26,364 nt of DNA from Verrucomicrobiia bacterium (GCA_026417275.1 JAOADO010000018.1:1-26364); one strand, 5' to 3'; positions 1 to 8,422 are shown, counted from the first letter of the stretch. Notes: generated by a model not told the origin, from the letters alone. Numbers and translations are program-made.

Positions 1-18
1 GATGTGTATAAGAGACAG
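1..18 (+). other. Nextera transposase mosaic-end adapter remnant
   Basis: The first 18 bases, GATGTGTATAAGAGACAG, match the 19-base Tn5 mosaic end used in Nextera library preparation, missing only its first A. This is untrimmed adapter and not genomic sequence, so the left edge of the contig is artificial. Confidence 0.95.
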
Positions 19-162
19 TTGCATGATTGTTATTTTTCGGAATGGCTCTGCTCCCGCAAAGCCAAAATTGCGGATAAGATGGACATCGTTCTACTGCCAG
101 AAATAATTACAACGGGACAGGTGGGTTTTTGTGTGTGTAAAGAATGGACTTGCGTATTGTAA
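19..162 (+). CDS. Possible 3' end of a truncated upstream gene
   Basis: After the adapter, one plus-strand frame stays open for 47 codons and ends in TAA at 160-162. It contains the segment KIADKMDIVLLPEIITTG and would overlap the region just before the glycosidase gene. I recognise no family. The frame could be open by chance: it is short and its beginning is lost at the contig edge. It is recorded only because it is the one long open frame in this stretch. Confidence 0.2.
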   Translation: MHDCYFSEWLCSRKAKIADKMDIVLLPEIITTGQVGFCVCKEWTCVL

Positions 163-203
163 TCTCTCTTGCATTTTTCGACTCATTCTTGTTTCCTGAT
201 ATT

Positions 204-2297
204 ATGAAATCGGCAAACCACAAATTTAGCGTTGTTATTCACTGTTTGATTCTCTTTATTTTTTCGATTGCAATCTGTTTCTCACAGACAGCGGTTGTAA
301 GATTCGAGCAGGGCTTCGACAAGTCCATTCTTTTGACAACGGACGCGACGGCGGAGGTTGTTACTTCTGGTGGCAGAAACGTTCTGGTAATCAAGACTGG
401 AACTAATTCGCCGTATCCTGGCATAACGCTCAAGCCGCAAAAGCCGTGGGATTTGTCGAGGTTTGAGTTTGTTGAGGTAAGGGCAAAAAATGTCGGTTCG
501 GCACGGGCAACGTTATTTTGCAGAATAGATAATCCCGGCGCTGATGGTGTCAATTATTGTTTGACCGGCAGTTCACAGATTAATCCCGGTCAAACCGGTT
601 CAATCATGATTTACCTTATCCGTTATACTGATGACCGTATGGATGGCAAACTTTTTGGAATGCGTGGTTATCCGAAAAAATCGGGCGGACCAAAGACAAT
701 TAATCCTGCAAACATTGTTCAGATACTGTTTTTTGTGAATAAACCGTCGGGGGTGCATTCGTTCGAGATTGAATCCATTAACGCAGGTGGAATTCACATT
801 CCCCCGACGGCTTTGACATCCGACGCCACGCCGTATTTTCCGTTCATTGATACGTTTGGTCAGTATAAACACAAAAACTGGAGAGGAAAAACTTTGTCTC
901 TGGATGAGCTTAAGGCAAAAAGGATAGACGAGGAGCGGGAATTGGCAAAAAATGAGGCTCCAATCGGCTGGGATAAATGGGGAGGCTGGGCAAATGGTCC
1001 AAAACTTGAAGCAACAGGATTTTTCAGAACCCAAAAGGTCAATGGAAAGTGGTGGTTGATTGACCCGGATGGACATTTGTTTTTCTCGCATGGCGTGGAC
1101 TGTGTTCGGATGACAGAGTTTACGCCGATTGAGGAACGGGAATCGTGGTTCGAAAATCCGCCGTGGGAAAAATCGGAGTTCAAGGAATTTATTTCTTCGA
1201 GCAGACCAATCAAGGGACACTATATCGGGAGAAACGTTCGAACGTTTTCGTTCAGCGCCGCAAATTTGCTCCGCAAGTACGGCGAAAATTGGCGCGAGGT
1301 TTATCCAGAGCTTATCCACAAGCGATTGCGAAGCTGGGGATTGAACACAATCGGCAACTGGTCGGATGAGCGCGTTCGTCTTATGCGGCAAACACCTTAC
1401 ACGGACAATATAAGTTCAGGACGCACGCCGGCAATTCAGGGAAGCGAAGGCTACTGGGGCAAATTTCCGGACGTGTTTGACCCTTCATTTGAACCAAACC
1501 TGCGCCGTAGCATTGAGTCCAAAAAAGGCAGGAGCGCCGGCGACCCGTGGTGCATCGGATATTTTTCGGACAACGAGATGTCGTGGGGCGATGAATATTC
1601 GCTTGCCCTCGGAGCGCTGAAATCTCCGTCCACGCAACCAGCGAAAATCGAGTTCGTCCGCAGGCTCAAAGAAAAATACACTGATGTTGAAAAATTGAAC
1701 AGAGTCTGGGGAACAGAATACAAATCGTGGGATGATTTGCTTCAGAGCCAGACAACGCCTGACCGCGCCCGCGCGAAAGAGGACTTGCTGAACTTTTACA
1801 CCGTCCTCGCAGAGCAGTATTTCAAGACGGTTAAAAAGGTAATAAAAGAGGTCGCTCCCAAGCAGTTGTATCTGGGGTGTAGGTTTGCGTGGGTTAACCA
1901 GCTTGCGGCTTCAGCGGCGGCTAAATATTGCGATGTTGTGAGTTACAACATTTACAAACGCGATGTTCGCGACTTTAAATTCAATGGCGGCGCCGATGTC
2001 CCGTTGATTATCGGCGAATTTCATTTTGGAGCGCTGGATAGAGGGATGTTTCACACGGGGCTTGTTCCCACAGCATCGCAGGAAGACCGCTCAAAAGCCT
2101 ATATAAATTACGTCAAAAGCGTTCTCGAACACCCGTCGTTTGTCGGATGTCACTGGTTTCAGTATCAGGACCAGCCAACCACGGGACGCGCCCTGGACGA
2201 GGAGAACTACCAGATTGGCATTGTTGATACCTGCGATACGCCGTATTCGGAACTAATCGAGGCAATGCGGGAGATAAGCAAAATCATGTATAAATAG
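204..2297 (+). CDS. Exported GH50-type beta-agarase-like glycoside hydrolase
   Basis: A predicted secreted glycosidase of 697 residues. From ATG 204 the protein opens with a clear signal peptide: Lys/His-rich start, hydrophobic core, then SIAICFSQ. An in-frame ATG at 144 would add 20 residues before it and has no ribosome binding site, so 204 is preferred. Residues of about 25-190 are a beta-sandwich-like N-terminal region, followed by a TIM-barrel catalytic domain. Two motifs carry the expected retaining-enzyme glutamates of GH50 (clan GH-A): YFSDNEMSWG with E458 (acid/base) and GEFHFGALDRGMFH with E605 (nucleophile). The C-terminal WFQYQDQPTTGR and GIVDTCDTPY stretches also fit GH50. Known GH50 enzymes cleave agarose or neoagaro-oligosaccharides, but the exact substrate here is inferred. 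It stands alone on its strand, with the redoxin gene convergent to it. No terminator is evident directly after it. Confidence 0.82.
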   Translation: MKSANHKFSVVIHCLILFIFSIAICFSQTAVVRFEQGFDKSILLTTDATAEVVTSGGRNVLVIKTGTNSPYPGITLKPQKPWDLSRFEFVEVRAKNVGSARATLFCRIDNPGADGVNYCLTGSSQINPGQTGSIMIYLIRYTDDRMDGKLFGMRGYPKKSGGPKTINPANIVQILFFVNKPSGVHSFEIESINAGGIHIPPTALTSDATPYFPFIDTFGQYKHKNWRGKTLSLDELKAKRIDEERELAKNEAPIGWDKWGGWANGPKLEATGFFRTQKVNGKWWLIDPDGHLFFSHGVDCVRMTEFTPIEERESWFENPPWEKSEFKEFISSSRPIKGHYIGRNVRTFSFSAANLLRKYGENWREVYPELIHKRLRSWGLNTIGNWSDERVRLMRQTPYTDNISSGRTPAIQGSEGYWGKFPDVFDPSFEPNLRRSIESKKGRSAGDPWCIGYFSDNEMSWGDEYSLALGALKSPSTQPAKIEFVRRLKEKYTDVEKLNRVWGTEYKSWDDLLQSQTTPDRARAKEDLLNFYTVLAEQYFKTVKKVIKEVAPKQLYLGCRFAWVNQLAASAAAKYCDVVSYNIYKRDVRDFKFNGGADVPLIIGEFHFGALDRGMFHTGLVPTASQEDRSKAYINYVKSVLEHPSFVGCHWFQYQDQPTTGRALDEENYQIGIVDTCDTPYSELIEAMREISKIMYK

Positions 2298-2353
2298 TTT
2301 TTGTGGAGGAAACTCAACGGCAAGGTTTTTCCGCCTTCTATCTATTTTCTTTC

Positions 2354-2392
2354 GGGCTGGACTTGATTCTGCAAGTCTGAAATCTCGGTTCT
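2354..2392 (-). repeat. Dispersed repeat, copy A (minus orientation)
   Basis: Read on the minus strand, this intergenic stretch contains AGAACCGAGATT, a 3-base spacer, then GACTTGCAGAATCAA. The same 12- and 15-base blocks occur in the same order, with a 6-base spacer, at 4498-4539 on the plus strand. Similarity fades outside these blocks. The stretch lies in the gap between two convergent genes, so it is not part of either one. Its nature is unknown. Confidence 0.7.
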
Positions 2393-2530
2393 GCAGTGGC
2401 AGACTCATCCCTGAGAGAATAACAATCATGCTCAGGAACGTGAGTCATTTCATGAAATTGTTTTTCTTAACGCATGAGCATGGTGTTCACGAGTCTTTTC
2501 ATCTGTTCAGGCGTGAATTTTGTTAAACAT

Positions 2531-2565
2531 AAAAATAAAAAGGTCGGCTCTGGTTCGAGCCGACC
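2531..2565 (-). terminator. Rho-independent terminator of the redoxin gene
   Basis: A perfect 9-bp stem, GGTCGGCTC (2542-2550) with GAGCCGACC (2557-2565), closes a 6-base loop. On the minus strand it is followed by a run read as TTTTTATTTTT (2531-2541). It lies 28 bases past the redoxin stop codon and also faces the incoming agarase-like gene. Confidence 0.9.
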
Positions 2566-2593
2566 CAGCCATGAACCCGAGCAATCGACGGGA

Positions 2594-3193
2594 TTACTCG
2601 TATTTTACACCGCAACCATACGGTTTTGTCTGCTTTACTGCCACCTGGTTTCCTGAGAGCAAACTTTGAATAGCTTCTTTGATGTAGTTTCTGGCGGTTC
2701 GCGGGTCTCCGCTGGAAGACGGGCGGTCGTCAATCGCGCCGTTGTAAGCCACGATACCGTCTTTGCCGATTACAACCATGTGGGGCGTGGTTTTAAGTCC
2801 GTAAGCCTTTCCGAGTTTCCCATCGGAGTCGTCAATCCAGGCCGTTGCTTTCATTTTTTGCGCCTCGAATTCTTGTTTTGCCTTTTCAGGTGTTCTGTAA
2901 CTTGGATGGTTTTTGTTTACCGAATTCACAACGAGCCAGACAACACCTTGCTCTGTAGCCCAGCCCTGGAGTTCCTGCATTGCCCCTGTTTTAAAATGGT
3001 TTGCGCAGAATGGACAGTCCAGATTATACGCTTCGATTACAACGAGTTTGCCTTTGTAATCCGACAGGCGATGCGTGTTGCCGTTGATATCTTTCGCCTC
3101 GAAATCGGGAGCTGGTTTGCCAACCACAGCCTCGCCGAATGCCAGAGATGTTGCCAGGAGGGTTATTGCAAGGATTGTTGACGCCTTTTTCAT
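2594..3193 (-). CDS. Exported redoxin / thioredoxin-like protein
   Basis: 199 residues with a signal peptide ending near SLAFG (about residue 20), so it acts outside the cytoplasmic membrane. The body is an AhpC/TSA-redoxin thioredoxin fold: VGKPAPDFEAKDINGNTHRL, then LVVIEAYNLDCPFC with a C60-x-x-C63 active-site pair, and TTPHMVVIGKDG with the cis-Pro region. A third cysteine (C194) sits in the C-terminal PYGCGVKY. Two active-site cysteines favour a thiol-disulfide oxidoreductase over a one-cysteine peroxiredoxin. The start is supported by AAGGA seven bases before the ATG, one of the few good ribosome binding sites in the window. It is a single-gene unit with its own terminator. Substrate unknown. 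Confidence 0.88.
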   Translation of the reverse strand: MKKASTILAITLLATSLAFGEAVVGKPAPDFEAKDINGNTHRLSDYKGKLVVIEAYNLDCPFCANHFKTGAMQELQGWATEQGVVWLVVNSVNKNHPSYRTPEKAKQEFEAQKMKATAWIDDSDGKLGKAYGLKTTPHMVVIGKDGIVAYNGAIDDRPSSSGDPRTARNYIKEAIQSLLSGNQVAVKQTKPYGCGVKYE

Positions 3194-3221
3194 ATTAGTA
3201 TCCTTTCTTTTTAAAATTAAC

Positions 3222-3239
3222 TATGTTAATAATAACATA
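3222..3239. promoter_or_regulatory. Palindrome upstream of the redoxin gene
   Basis: TATGTTAATAATAACATA has 7-bp inverted arms around a 4-base centre, 29-46 bases upstream of the redoxin start. That is where a promoter or operator is expected. The surrounding DNA is very AT-rich, so a chance palindrome is possible. Confidence 0.35.
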
Positions 3240-3406
3240 AATTCGTAAAAAAGCAAATTTTGTTTATAAAACAACAAAAAATGTTTAATAAAAAAGACAG
3301 TAGATTTGTTATTGCATAGATTTGAAGGCGGTTTTCCATGAATCCTTATTCCAATATTTACAATTGGTCTTAAACCTGCTTAATATAAAGGGTAAATTTT
3401 TGGTCA

Positions 3407-4168
3407 ATGCGACCTGTAGTCAAAATAATACTCTATATCGGATTGGCGGCGGCATGCGTGCTGTTTGCGCTTGCTTTCAGGGAAATCTACCTTTTAAAGG
3501 TGCAGAAAATCCCTGTTCCCGCCGATTTAAGCATGGGGATGAATGGTTTTCTTGCCCTTATTTGTTTTGTTTTGCTCGGGCTTCTTATTAGCAGAGATAT
3601 TTCGGCTTACTTTGCGGATAGAGCTGTTAAATTTATTTTCAGCGACGAGAGCGAGGAGGCAAAAGCGCCTGAATATGAACGGGCTGAAGAGGTCTGGAAA
3701 AACGGCGATTACCTTGAGGCTATCCGCATTCTCCGCGAATATTACGAAGAACATCCGCGCGCCATTTACGTGGCGATGAGGATAGCAGAAATCTACGAAG
3801 TTGACCTTAAGAACCCTCTTGCCGCCGCCCTTGAGTATGAACAGATTTTAAAGCACAAACTGCCGCCAGAGCGCTGGGGGTGGGCGGCAATTCATCTCGT
3901 GAATCTATACGGCAAACTTGGACAAACCGATAAGGGGGAATCTCTTTTGCGTGAAATTAACGACAAATATCCGAAAACCTCTGCGGCGAAAAAGGCGCGT
4001 CAACGTCTTGGCATTCCAGAGCCCGAACCTGAACCTGAGAAAGTGGTGGAGCCTCTCGTAGAAGAGGCAAAACAAGGGGAGCACTTCCAGGAGAAACAAG
4101 AGGAACTTGTCGAACCTAAAAAAGAAGAACCAAAACTGCCGCCTGGTTTCAGACCAAAAAAACATTAA
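3407..4168 (+). CDS. Membrane-anchored TPR-like protein
   Basis: 253 residues. Two hydrophobic helices near residues 6-28 and 45-63 suggest a hairpin anchor. Residues of about 85-200 are amphipathic helical pairs of TPR type: YERAEEVWKNGDYLEAIRIL, then AIYVAMRIAEIYE, then a third pair around WGWAAIHLVNLYGKLGQTDKGESLL. The tail is acidic and proline-rich (EPEPEPE) and ends with a basic KLPPGFRPKKH. Such proteins usually scaffold other proteins at the membrane, but nothing here identifies a partner. It lies divergent from the redoxin gene. No good Shine-Dalgarno precedes ATG 3407. The start is chosen because it leads directly into the first hydrophobic helix. Confidence 0.75.
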   Translation: MRPVVKIILYIGLAAACVLFALAFREIYLLKVQKIPVPADLSMGMNGFLALICFVLLGLLISRDISAYFADRAVKFIFSDESEEAKAPEYERAEEVWKNGDYLEAIRILREYYEEHPRAIYVAMRIAEIYEVDLKNPLAAALEYEQILKHKLPPERWGWAAIHLVNLYGKLGQTDKGESLLREINDKYPKTSAAKKARQRLGIPEPEPEPEKVVEPLVEEAKQGEHFQEKQEELVEPKKEEPKLPPGFRPKKH

Positions 4169-4792
4169 CAGTCTTTATTCAATCTTAATCTTCCTCCTTA
4201 AAATCCGAGTAGAACAATCTATATACTCTCGCCAGTGAAAAATTTCGGGATTGTTATAAGGGCATAAAGATAAAAAGGTTAATAGAAGCGAATATGGAAC
4301 CGATATTGGTTCTTAAAGACACGAAAAGTATCAATCAGTAATGTTTTTGTATTGTATATAATTCATCAAAAATCCTGATGCTCTTTTAGTGGTTTAGAAA
4401 TATTATTAATCAAAAAACGGCAGTTTGTTGACCGGGATACGGCACGGTGGAGTGGCGCGTCTGCTCAGCAGTTTTGTAATTGGGGGTACGCTCATGTAGA
4501 ACCGAGATTGCGGAGGACTTGCAGAATCAAATCCCGCACAAAAAAGGGAGCTGTTTTCTTATGGACAGGTATTTTTCCGCCTGGAGAAGGGAAAATATGT
4601 GCAGGCGCCCGCGGCGCCCCGCCATGCAGGAGCAGTAAATGCGGACGCACAGGATTGCACGCTCCAATTACGGGGATGGATGAGAGTCCGCTCTTTATGT
4701 CAAATTCTTCAAATTGTGTGCCGTGTTTTTCAAATCAATTGCAAAGCGGTGGGTATTTGCTTAAAATGCAATCAATTCTTAATGTAAAAATT
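4169..4792. other. Long intergenic region with repeat-like, GC-rich core
   Basis: About 620 bases without a convincing gene. The first 250 bases are AT-rich and contain a small hairpin-forming GAACCGATATTGGTTC (4297-4312). From about 4430 to 4700 the composition shifts to GC-rich. This part holds the second copy of the dispersed repeat (4498-4539) and the inverted repeat GGCGCC-CGC-GGCGCC (4604-4618). Open frames through it are low-complexity and match nothing I recognise. It looks like a decayed intergenic repeat or insertion, not coding sequence. Confidence 0.5.
4498..4539 (+). repeat. Dispersed repeat, copy B (plus orientation)
   Basis: Contains AGAACCGAGATT, six bases, then GACTTGCAGAATCAA, matching copy A at 2354-2392 in inverted orientation. 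The spacer differs from copy A by three bases. It lies in the GC-rich part of the gap before the DUF3472 gene. Confidence 0.7.
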
Positions 4793-5635
4793 ATGAACAA
4801 AGCGGTTCTCTTTTTAAGTCTGGTTGTCATGCAACTTTATTCTGCGGAGCAGACAGAGTTTAGAGCGGCAAGGTCTGTTCATCTTGGATATCAGGCACCG
4901 GAGTGCAAGGCTTTTTATCTGGAAATGGTCGTTCGCAAATCAACGAGGGGCAGTTATTTTATGGCATGCGGGTGGAACAGTGGTTATTTTGGGATTCAAG
5001 AACTCGGGGATGGAAGGAAGGTGGTAATTTTCTCCGTGTGGGACCCGACAAAGGGCGATGATCCGAACTCAGTGAATGCGGAAGACCGTGTGGAATGTCT
5101 TTATCAGGGAGACGATGTTCGAATCCGCCGTTTTGGCGGGGAAGGAACGGGCGGACAATGCATGGGCGATTTTGATTGGGAGATTGGGCAGACAAATCGG
5201 TTTATTGTAATGTGCGAGGTTCAGGAGAATAAAACCGCTTATACAGGTTGCATCTGGAATTCAAAAAAGAGAGAGTGGAAAAAACTGGTAACTTTCAGGA
5301 CTCGCACTGGTGGAACACTGCTGAAGGGGCTTTATTCGTTTGTGGAGGATTTTCGACGGGACCGCAAAAGCGTAAACGAAGTAAGAGAAGCCGAGTTTTT
5401 CAATGTGTTTGTAAAAAAAGCCGATGGCTCATGGGTTCCCGTGCCAGGGGCGCGTTTTACCGCATCCAATGCAGCGTGGGAATCGAAGGATAATATTGAC
5501 GCAGGCATAAGGCGGAATGTTTTTTATTTGAAAACTGGCGGAGACACCAGGCAAACCACAAAACTAAGAGATATAATGGAAATTAAAGACCACGGATGGG
5601 AATTACCGTCGGGTTTGCCGATTGATGTAAAGTGA
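4793..5635 (+). CDS. Exported DUF3472 domain protein
   Basis: 280 residues from ATG 4793. The signal peptide is MNKAVLFLSLVVMQLYS followed by AEQ. An upstream ATG at 4766 and a TTG at 4508 are in frame. The longer reading runs through the repeat-like intergenic DNA and places the signal peptide internally, so it is rejected. The body matches the DUF3472 pattern as I know it: SVHLGY near the start, GWNSGYFGIQELGDGRKVVIFSVWD, then VRIRRFGGEGTGGQC with DFDWEIGQTNRF, and ARFTASN towards the end. The family is a predicted extracellular beta-sandwich often found with polysaccharide-degrading enzymes, so carbohydrate binding is plausible but unproven. The ClC gene follows 40 bases downstream on the same strand. 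Confidence 0.75.
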   Translation: MNKAVLFLSLVVMQLYSAEQTEFRAARSVHLGYQAPECKAFYLEMVVRKSTRGSYFMACGWNSGYFGIQELGDGRKVVIFSVWDPTKGDDPNSVNAEDRVECLYQGDDVRIRRFGGEGTGGQCMGDFDWEIGQTNRFIVMCEVQENKTAYTGCIWNSKKREWKKLVTFRTRTGGTLLKGLYSFVEDFRRDRKSVNEVREAEFFNVFVKKADGSWVPVPGARFTASNAAWESKDNIDAGIRRNVFYLKTGGDTRQTTKLRDIMEIKDHGWELPSGLPIDVK

Positions 5636-5675
5636 CGAACCAGTTTCCGTGTGTTCGTTATAGATAAAATTTTGA

Positions 5676-7484
5676 ATGGGTCTTGCGATTGAAACATTAC
5701 AGAGGTTTAAATCCCGCTTAAGGTCTGTTGTAAGCAAAAACATACGGACGCTGTTTACCCTGCGCGAGAGACTTGCAACGCGTGCGGAGTTTTATCATTT
5801 GAGTCTTGGCGCGATAGTGGGTCTTTGCGGTGGCTTTGCCAATCTTTTATTTCACCTTTGCGAAGAAGTATTAAAATTTGGTCTGCTCAAACACCATGGA
5901 GAGATTACAGAAATAGCCGAGGTTTTGCCATGGTGGCAAAGGCTTATTGCTCCAGTGTTTGGCAGTATTCTGGCAAGCATTGTGCTGGTTTACGGAATTA
6001 AGAGACTTGCAAAAAGCGGTCCGTCCAATTTTCTTGAGGCGATTGTGGCTGGAGATGGGAGACTTCCCTTCATTCCTGGTGTATTCAGGACGTTGTCCTC
6101 GTTGTTAAGCCTTGCAAGTGGTCTTTCAATTGGCAGAGAAGGTTCAATAGTCCATTTTTCTTCGACCGTGGCGTCGAAATTCGGGCAGTTGCTCGACGCT
6201 CAACCGTATACATTGAGGCTGGTTACTGCCTGCGGCGCGGCTTCTGGCTTTGCTGCGGCGTTCAACGCGCCCCTTGCGGGAGCCGTTTTTGCCGCGCAAA
6301 TTGTTATCGGCAATTTTTCAATGAACATGTTTGCGCCGATTTTGCTATCGTCTGTTATGGGGTCCATGGTGTCACGGAGTTTTTTTGGTATTAAACCGTT
6401 GTATGATGTGCCTGCTTTTGATTTTACAAGGATTGGACAATTGCCATGGTTGTTTCTTGTGGGGATTGGATGCGGTGTGATAGGCGCAATTTTCCTTAAA
6501 GGGCTGGACTACGGGGAAAAATATTTTAGGAAAGCTGTGGATAACCTGACGTTAAGGATGGGGCTTGGCGGATTGTTGGTGGGGGCGATTGCAATCGTAT
6601 ATCCATGGGTATGGGGCAATGGTTACGGGGCGATAAATAAAATCTTAAGCGCAGATGTTGATGTTCACTTTTTGCTCGGAATATTTGCGGCAAAGATACT
6701 CGCTACGATTATATCTGTCGGCTCTGGCGCCGTGGGCGGAATAATGACGCCGACATTGTTTGCTGGAGCCGCTTACGGCAGTTTTTGCGGTCTTGGACTG
6801 CATGCCCTTGGATTTGCGAAAGAACTGCCCATCTGCGTGTTTGCGCTTTCTGGCATGGCTGGCGTTTTTTCCGCCACGGTTCATTCGCCGCTTCTTGCAA
6901 TGTTGATGATTTTTGAGATTTCGCTCAATTATTCGCTCATGCCAGCGCTAATGCTTGTGTGCCCGCTTGCAACGCTTGTCGGTAGAAGACTGCATCGCAA
7001 CTCTGTTTATACAAAACCGCTCGCTGAAAAAGGAATCATAATTTCGGAAAGCAAAAAGGGCGGCGCCGTGTTTATTCAAAAAGTTGGAGATATTATGCGC
7101 AAACCTGTGCCGCCGATTTTTTTAACGACACCGTTTCAAACGATAATAGAAAGATTTTTGTCCAGTTCGAACAATTTTCTGCCTGTGGTGGACGAAGAAA
7201 ATCGCCTTGTTGGAATTATTCATCTTCAAGACGTCAAGGAATTCTTGAGCCAGCACACGAATGTTCTTGGCATTATAGCATACGATATTATGAGACCTGC
7301 AGAGCATTATCTTCTGGCTTACCAGAATCTTATTGATGCCCTTCCAGTGTTGTTGGAGGCGGAGATGAAGAACATCCCGGTCGTAAACAACGACGTCGAG
7401 AAAAAACTCGTTGGCGCAGTGCTAAAATCCGAAGCCCTGGGTATACTGTCCGAAACCATTACCGCGTCTCCGCGCAGATATTAA
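5676..7484 (+). CDS. ClC-family chloride channel/transporter with two CBS domains
   Basis: 602 residues, an inner-membrane anion transport protein. Residues of about 40-440 are the ClC core with many membrane helices. SIGREGS carries the gating glutamate E155, and GGIMTP (354-359) is the GxFxP-type chloride-coordinating loop. Tandem CBS domains at about 471-525 and 536-590 probably bind a nucleotide and regulate gating. In the NAPLAGAVFAAQIVIG segment the position equivalent to the inner proton glutamate of E. coli ClC (E203) is Ile209. The preceding position, often Glu in bacterial relatives, is Gln208. Loss of these acids suggests a passive channel or altered proton coupling rather than classical Cl-/H+ exchange. 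Only 7 bases separate its stop from the convergent GNAT gene. Confidence 0.93.
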   Translation: MGLAIETLQRFKSRLRSVVSKNIRTLFTLRERLATRAEFYHLSLGAIVGLCGGFANLLFHLCEEVLKFGLLKHHGEITEIAEVLPWWQRLIAPVFGSILASIVLVYGIKRLAKSGPSNFLEAIVAGDGRLPFIPGVFRTLSSLLSLASGLSIGREGSIVHFSSTVASKFGQLLDAQPYTLRLVTACGAASGFAAAFNAPLAGAVFAAQIVIGNFSMNMFAPILLSSVMGSMVSRSFFGIKPLYDVPAFDFTRIGQLPWLFLVGIGCGVIGAIFLKGLDYGEKYFRKAVDNLTLRMGLGGLLVGAIAIVYPWVWGNGYGAINKILSADVDVHFLLGIFAAKILATIISVGSGAVGGIMTPTLFAGAAYGSFCGLGLHALGFAKELPICVFALSGMAGVFSATVHSPLLAMLMIFEISLNYSLMPALMLVCPLATLVGRRLHRNSVYTKPLAEKGIIISESKKGGAVFIQKVGDIMRKPVPPIFLTTPFQTIIERFLSSSNNFLPVVDEENRLVGIIHLQDVKEFLSQHTNVLGIIAYDIMRPAEHYLLAYQNLIDALPVLLEAEMKNIPVVNNDVEKKLVGAVLKSEALGILSETITASPRRY

Positions 7485-7491
7485 TACCATG

Positions 7492-8073
7492 TTAACCCAT
7501 GCCTGCGTATTCCTCGTTTGTCTTTAAATCAAGAGCCATAAGGATATAGTCGTGCATTACAGCCTGCATATCCTGGACATATTCCGGAATGCGTGCAAGT
7601 TCTTCAAAGCCGAGTTTTGCAAACATTTTAATGGCTGTTTCCTGTTCGGAAAAAAACTCTGCCTCCACCCGTTGCAAACTGTATTGGCGGGCGATTTCGA
7701 GCAGTTCCGTTACGAGCAATCGTCCAAGACCAACCCCGCGATATTGTGGGCGAACATGCACGCTGACCCGCCCGATGTGTCTTTTCCATCCGCCAAGCTG
7801 TTGGTGCAAAGTGGCAATGCCAATTATTTTATCTTCTACTATGGCGAGCAAAGGGAAATTGTGTCCATAATCAATGTTTTTGCACCAGCCACGTGTAACA
7901 GCCTGGTCTGTAACCCGATGTTTCATGTAAATCAATTCTATGACATGCAGAGAGAGGAAAAAATCGTTAAGAGCGCGGGCGTCGTTAGACTGCAGTGGAC
8001 GCAAGAGACAGGTTGTTTCGTTTTTTAGAGTAACTTTTCTGGGATACGTTTCAAGTATGGATTCGACTGACAT
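7492..8073 (-). CDS. GNAT-family N-acetyltransferase
   Basis: 193 residues with a complete GNAT domain over about residues 20-175. The acetyl-CoA pyrophosphate-binding motif A is VHVRPQYRGVGLGRLL (R112-G113-V-G115-L-G117). It is followed by an amphipathic helix and the late FAKLGFEELARIPEYV segment typical of the family. The protein is cytosolic and transfers acetyl from acetyl-CoA to an amine. The substrate cannot be told from sequence. No Shine-Dalgarno is visible before the ATG. It reads towards the ClC gene with almost no gap and no terminator between them. Confidence 0.88.
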   Translation of the reverse strand: MSVESILETYPRKVTLKNETTCLLRPLQSNDARALNDFFLSLHVIELIYMKHRVTDQAVTRGWCKNIDYGHNFPLLAIVEDKIIGIATLHQQLGGWKRHIGRVSVHVRPQYRGVGLGRLLVTELLEIARQYSLQRVEAEFFSEQETAIKMFAKLGFEELARIPEYVQDMQAVMHDYILMALDLKTNEEYAGMG

Positions 8074-8231
8074 AATTTTTATTAATTATAACGTTAAGTT
8101 TTTCTTAATATACAAGAATTTTATTTCATATCAAGGGCAAAAAATGGGCAATCGGAGGTTCCAGCGCAACAACAGGAGAACTTGAAAAACGATTTACAGG
8201 CGGAACTCAAAGTGTGGCGGGGGTATAAAGA

Positions 8232-8323
8232 TGGCGGAAGGGACAGGATTCGAACCTGCGGTAGGCAAAACGCCTACTCCTGATTTCGAGTCAGGTGCCT
8301 TAAACCACTCGAGCCACCCTTCC
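8232..8323 (-). tRNA. tRNA-Ser(CGA): tRNA-Ser (anticodon CGA)
   Basis: A class II tRNA with a 7-bp acceptor stem GGAAGGG/CCCTTCC, discriminator G and encoded CCA (8232-8234). The anticodon loop CTCGAAA is closed by CCTGA/TCAGG, giving anticodon CGA at 8286-8288, which reads UCG. A long variable arm (TAGGCGTTTTGCCTA) and a standard TTCGAAT T-loop confirm serine type. Confidence 0.97.
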
Positions 8324-8406
8324 GCGCTATAATTAACTCTACAGGATTATGAGCCAAATTCAATCTTAAATTTTAATCGGGTCGGGACAAACTTGGACAT
8401 TAACAT

Positions 8407-8422
8407 CACAATTAAAATTGTG
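8407..8422. promoter_or_regulatory. AT-rich palindrome between tRNA-Ser and the DUF1080 gene
   Basis: CACAATT-AA-AATTGTG is a perfect inverted repeat with 7-bp arms. It lies 84-99 bases upstream of tRNA-Ser and downstream of the DUF1080 gene. No T-tract follows on the minus strand, so it is not a clear terminator for that gene. It could be a protein-binding site or chance in AT-rich DNA. The rest of the gap at 8324-8540 shows nothing recognisable. Confidence 0.25.

Noticed and set aside
600..1391. 263-codon open frame on the minus strand inside the agarase-like gene
   Set aside because: Antisense to a gene with clear GH50 motifs; the translation has no family resemblance and odd composition. 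It is a shadow frame.
4508..4792. N-terminal extension of the DUF3472 protein from TTG 4508
   Set aside because: It would bury a clear signal peptide behind 95 residues of low-complexity sequence translated from repeat-like DNA. ATG 4793 is the better start.
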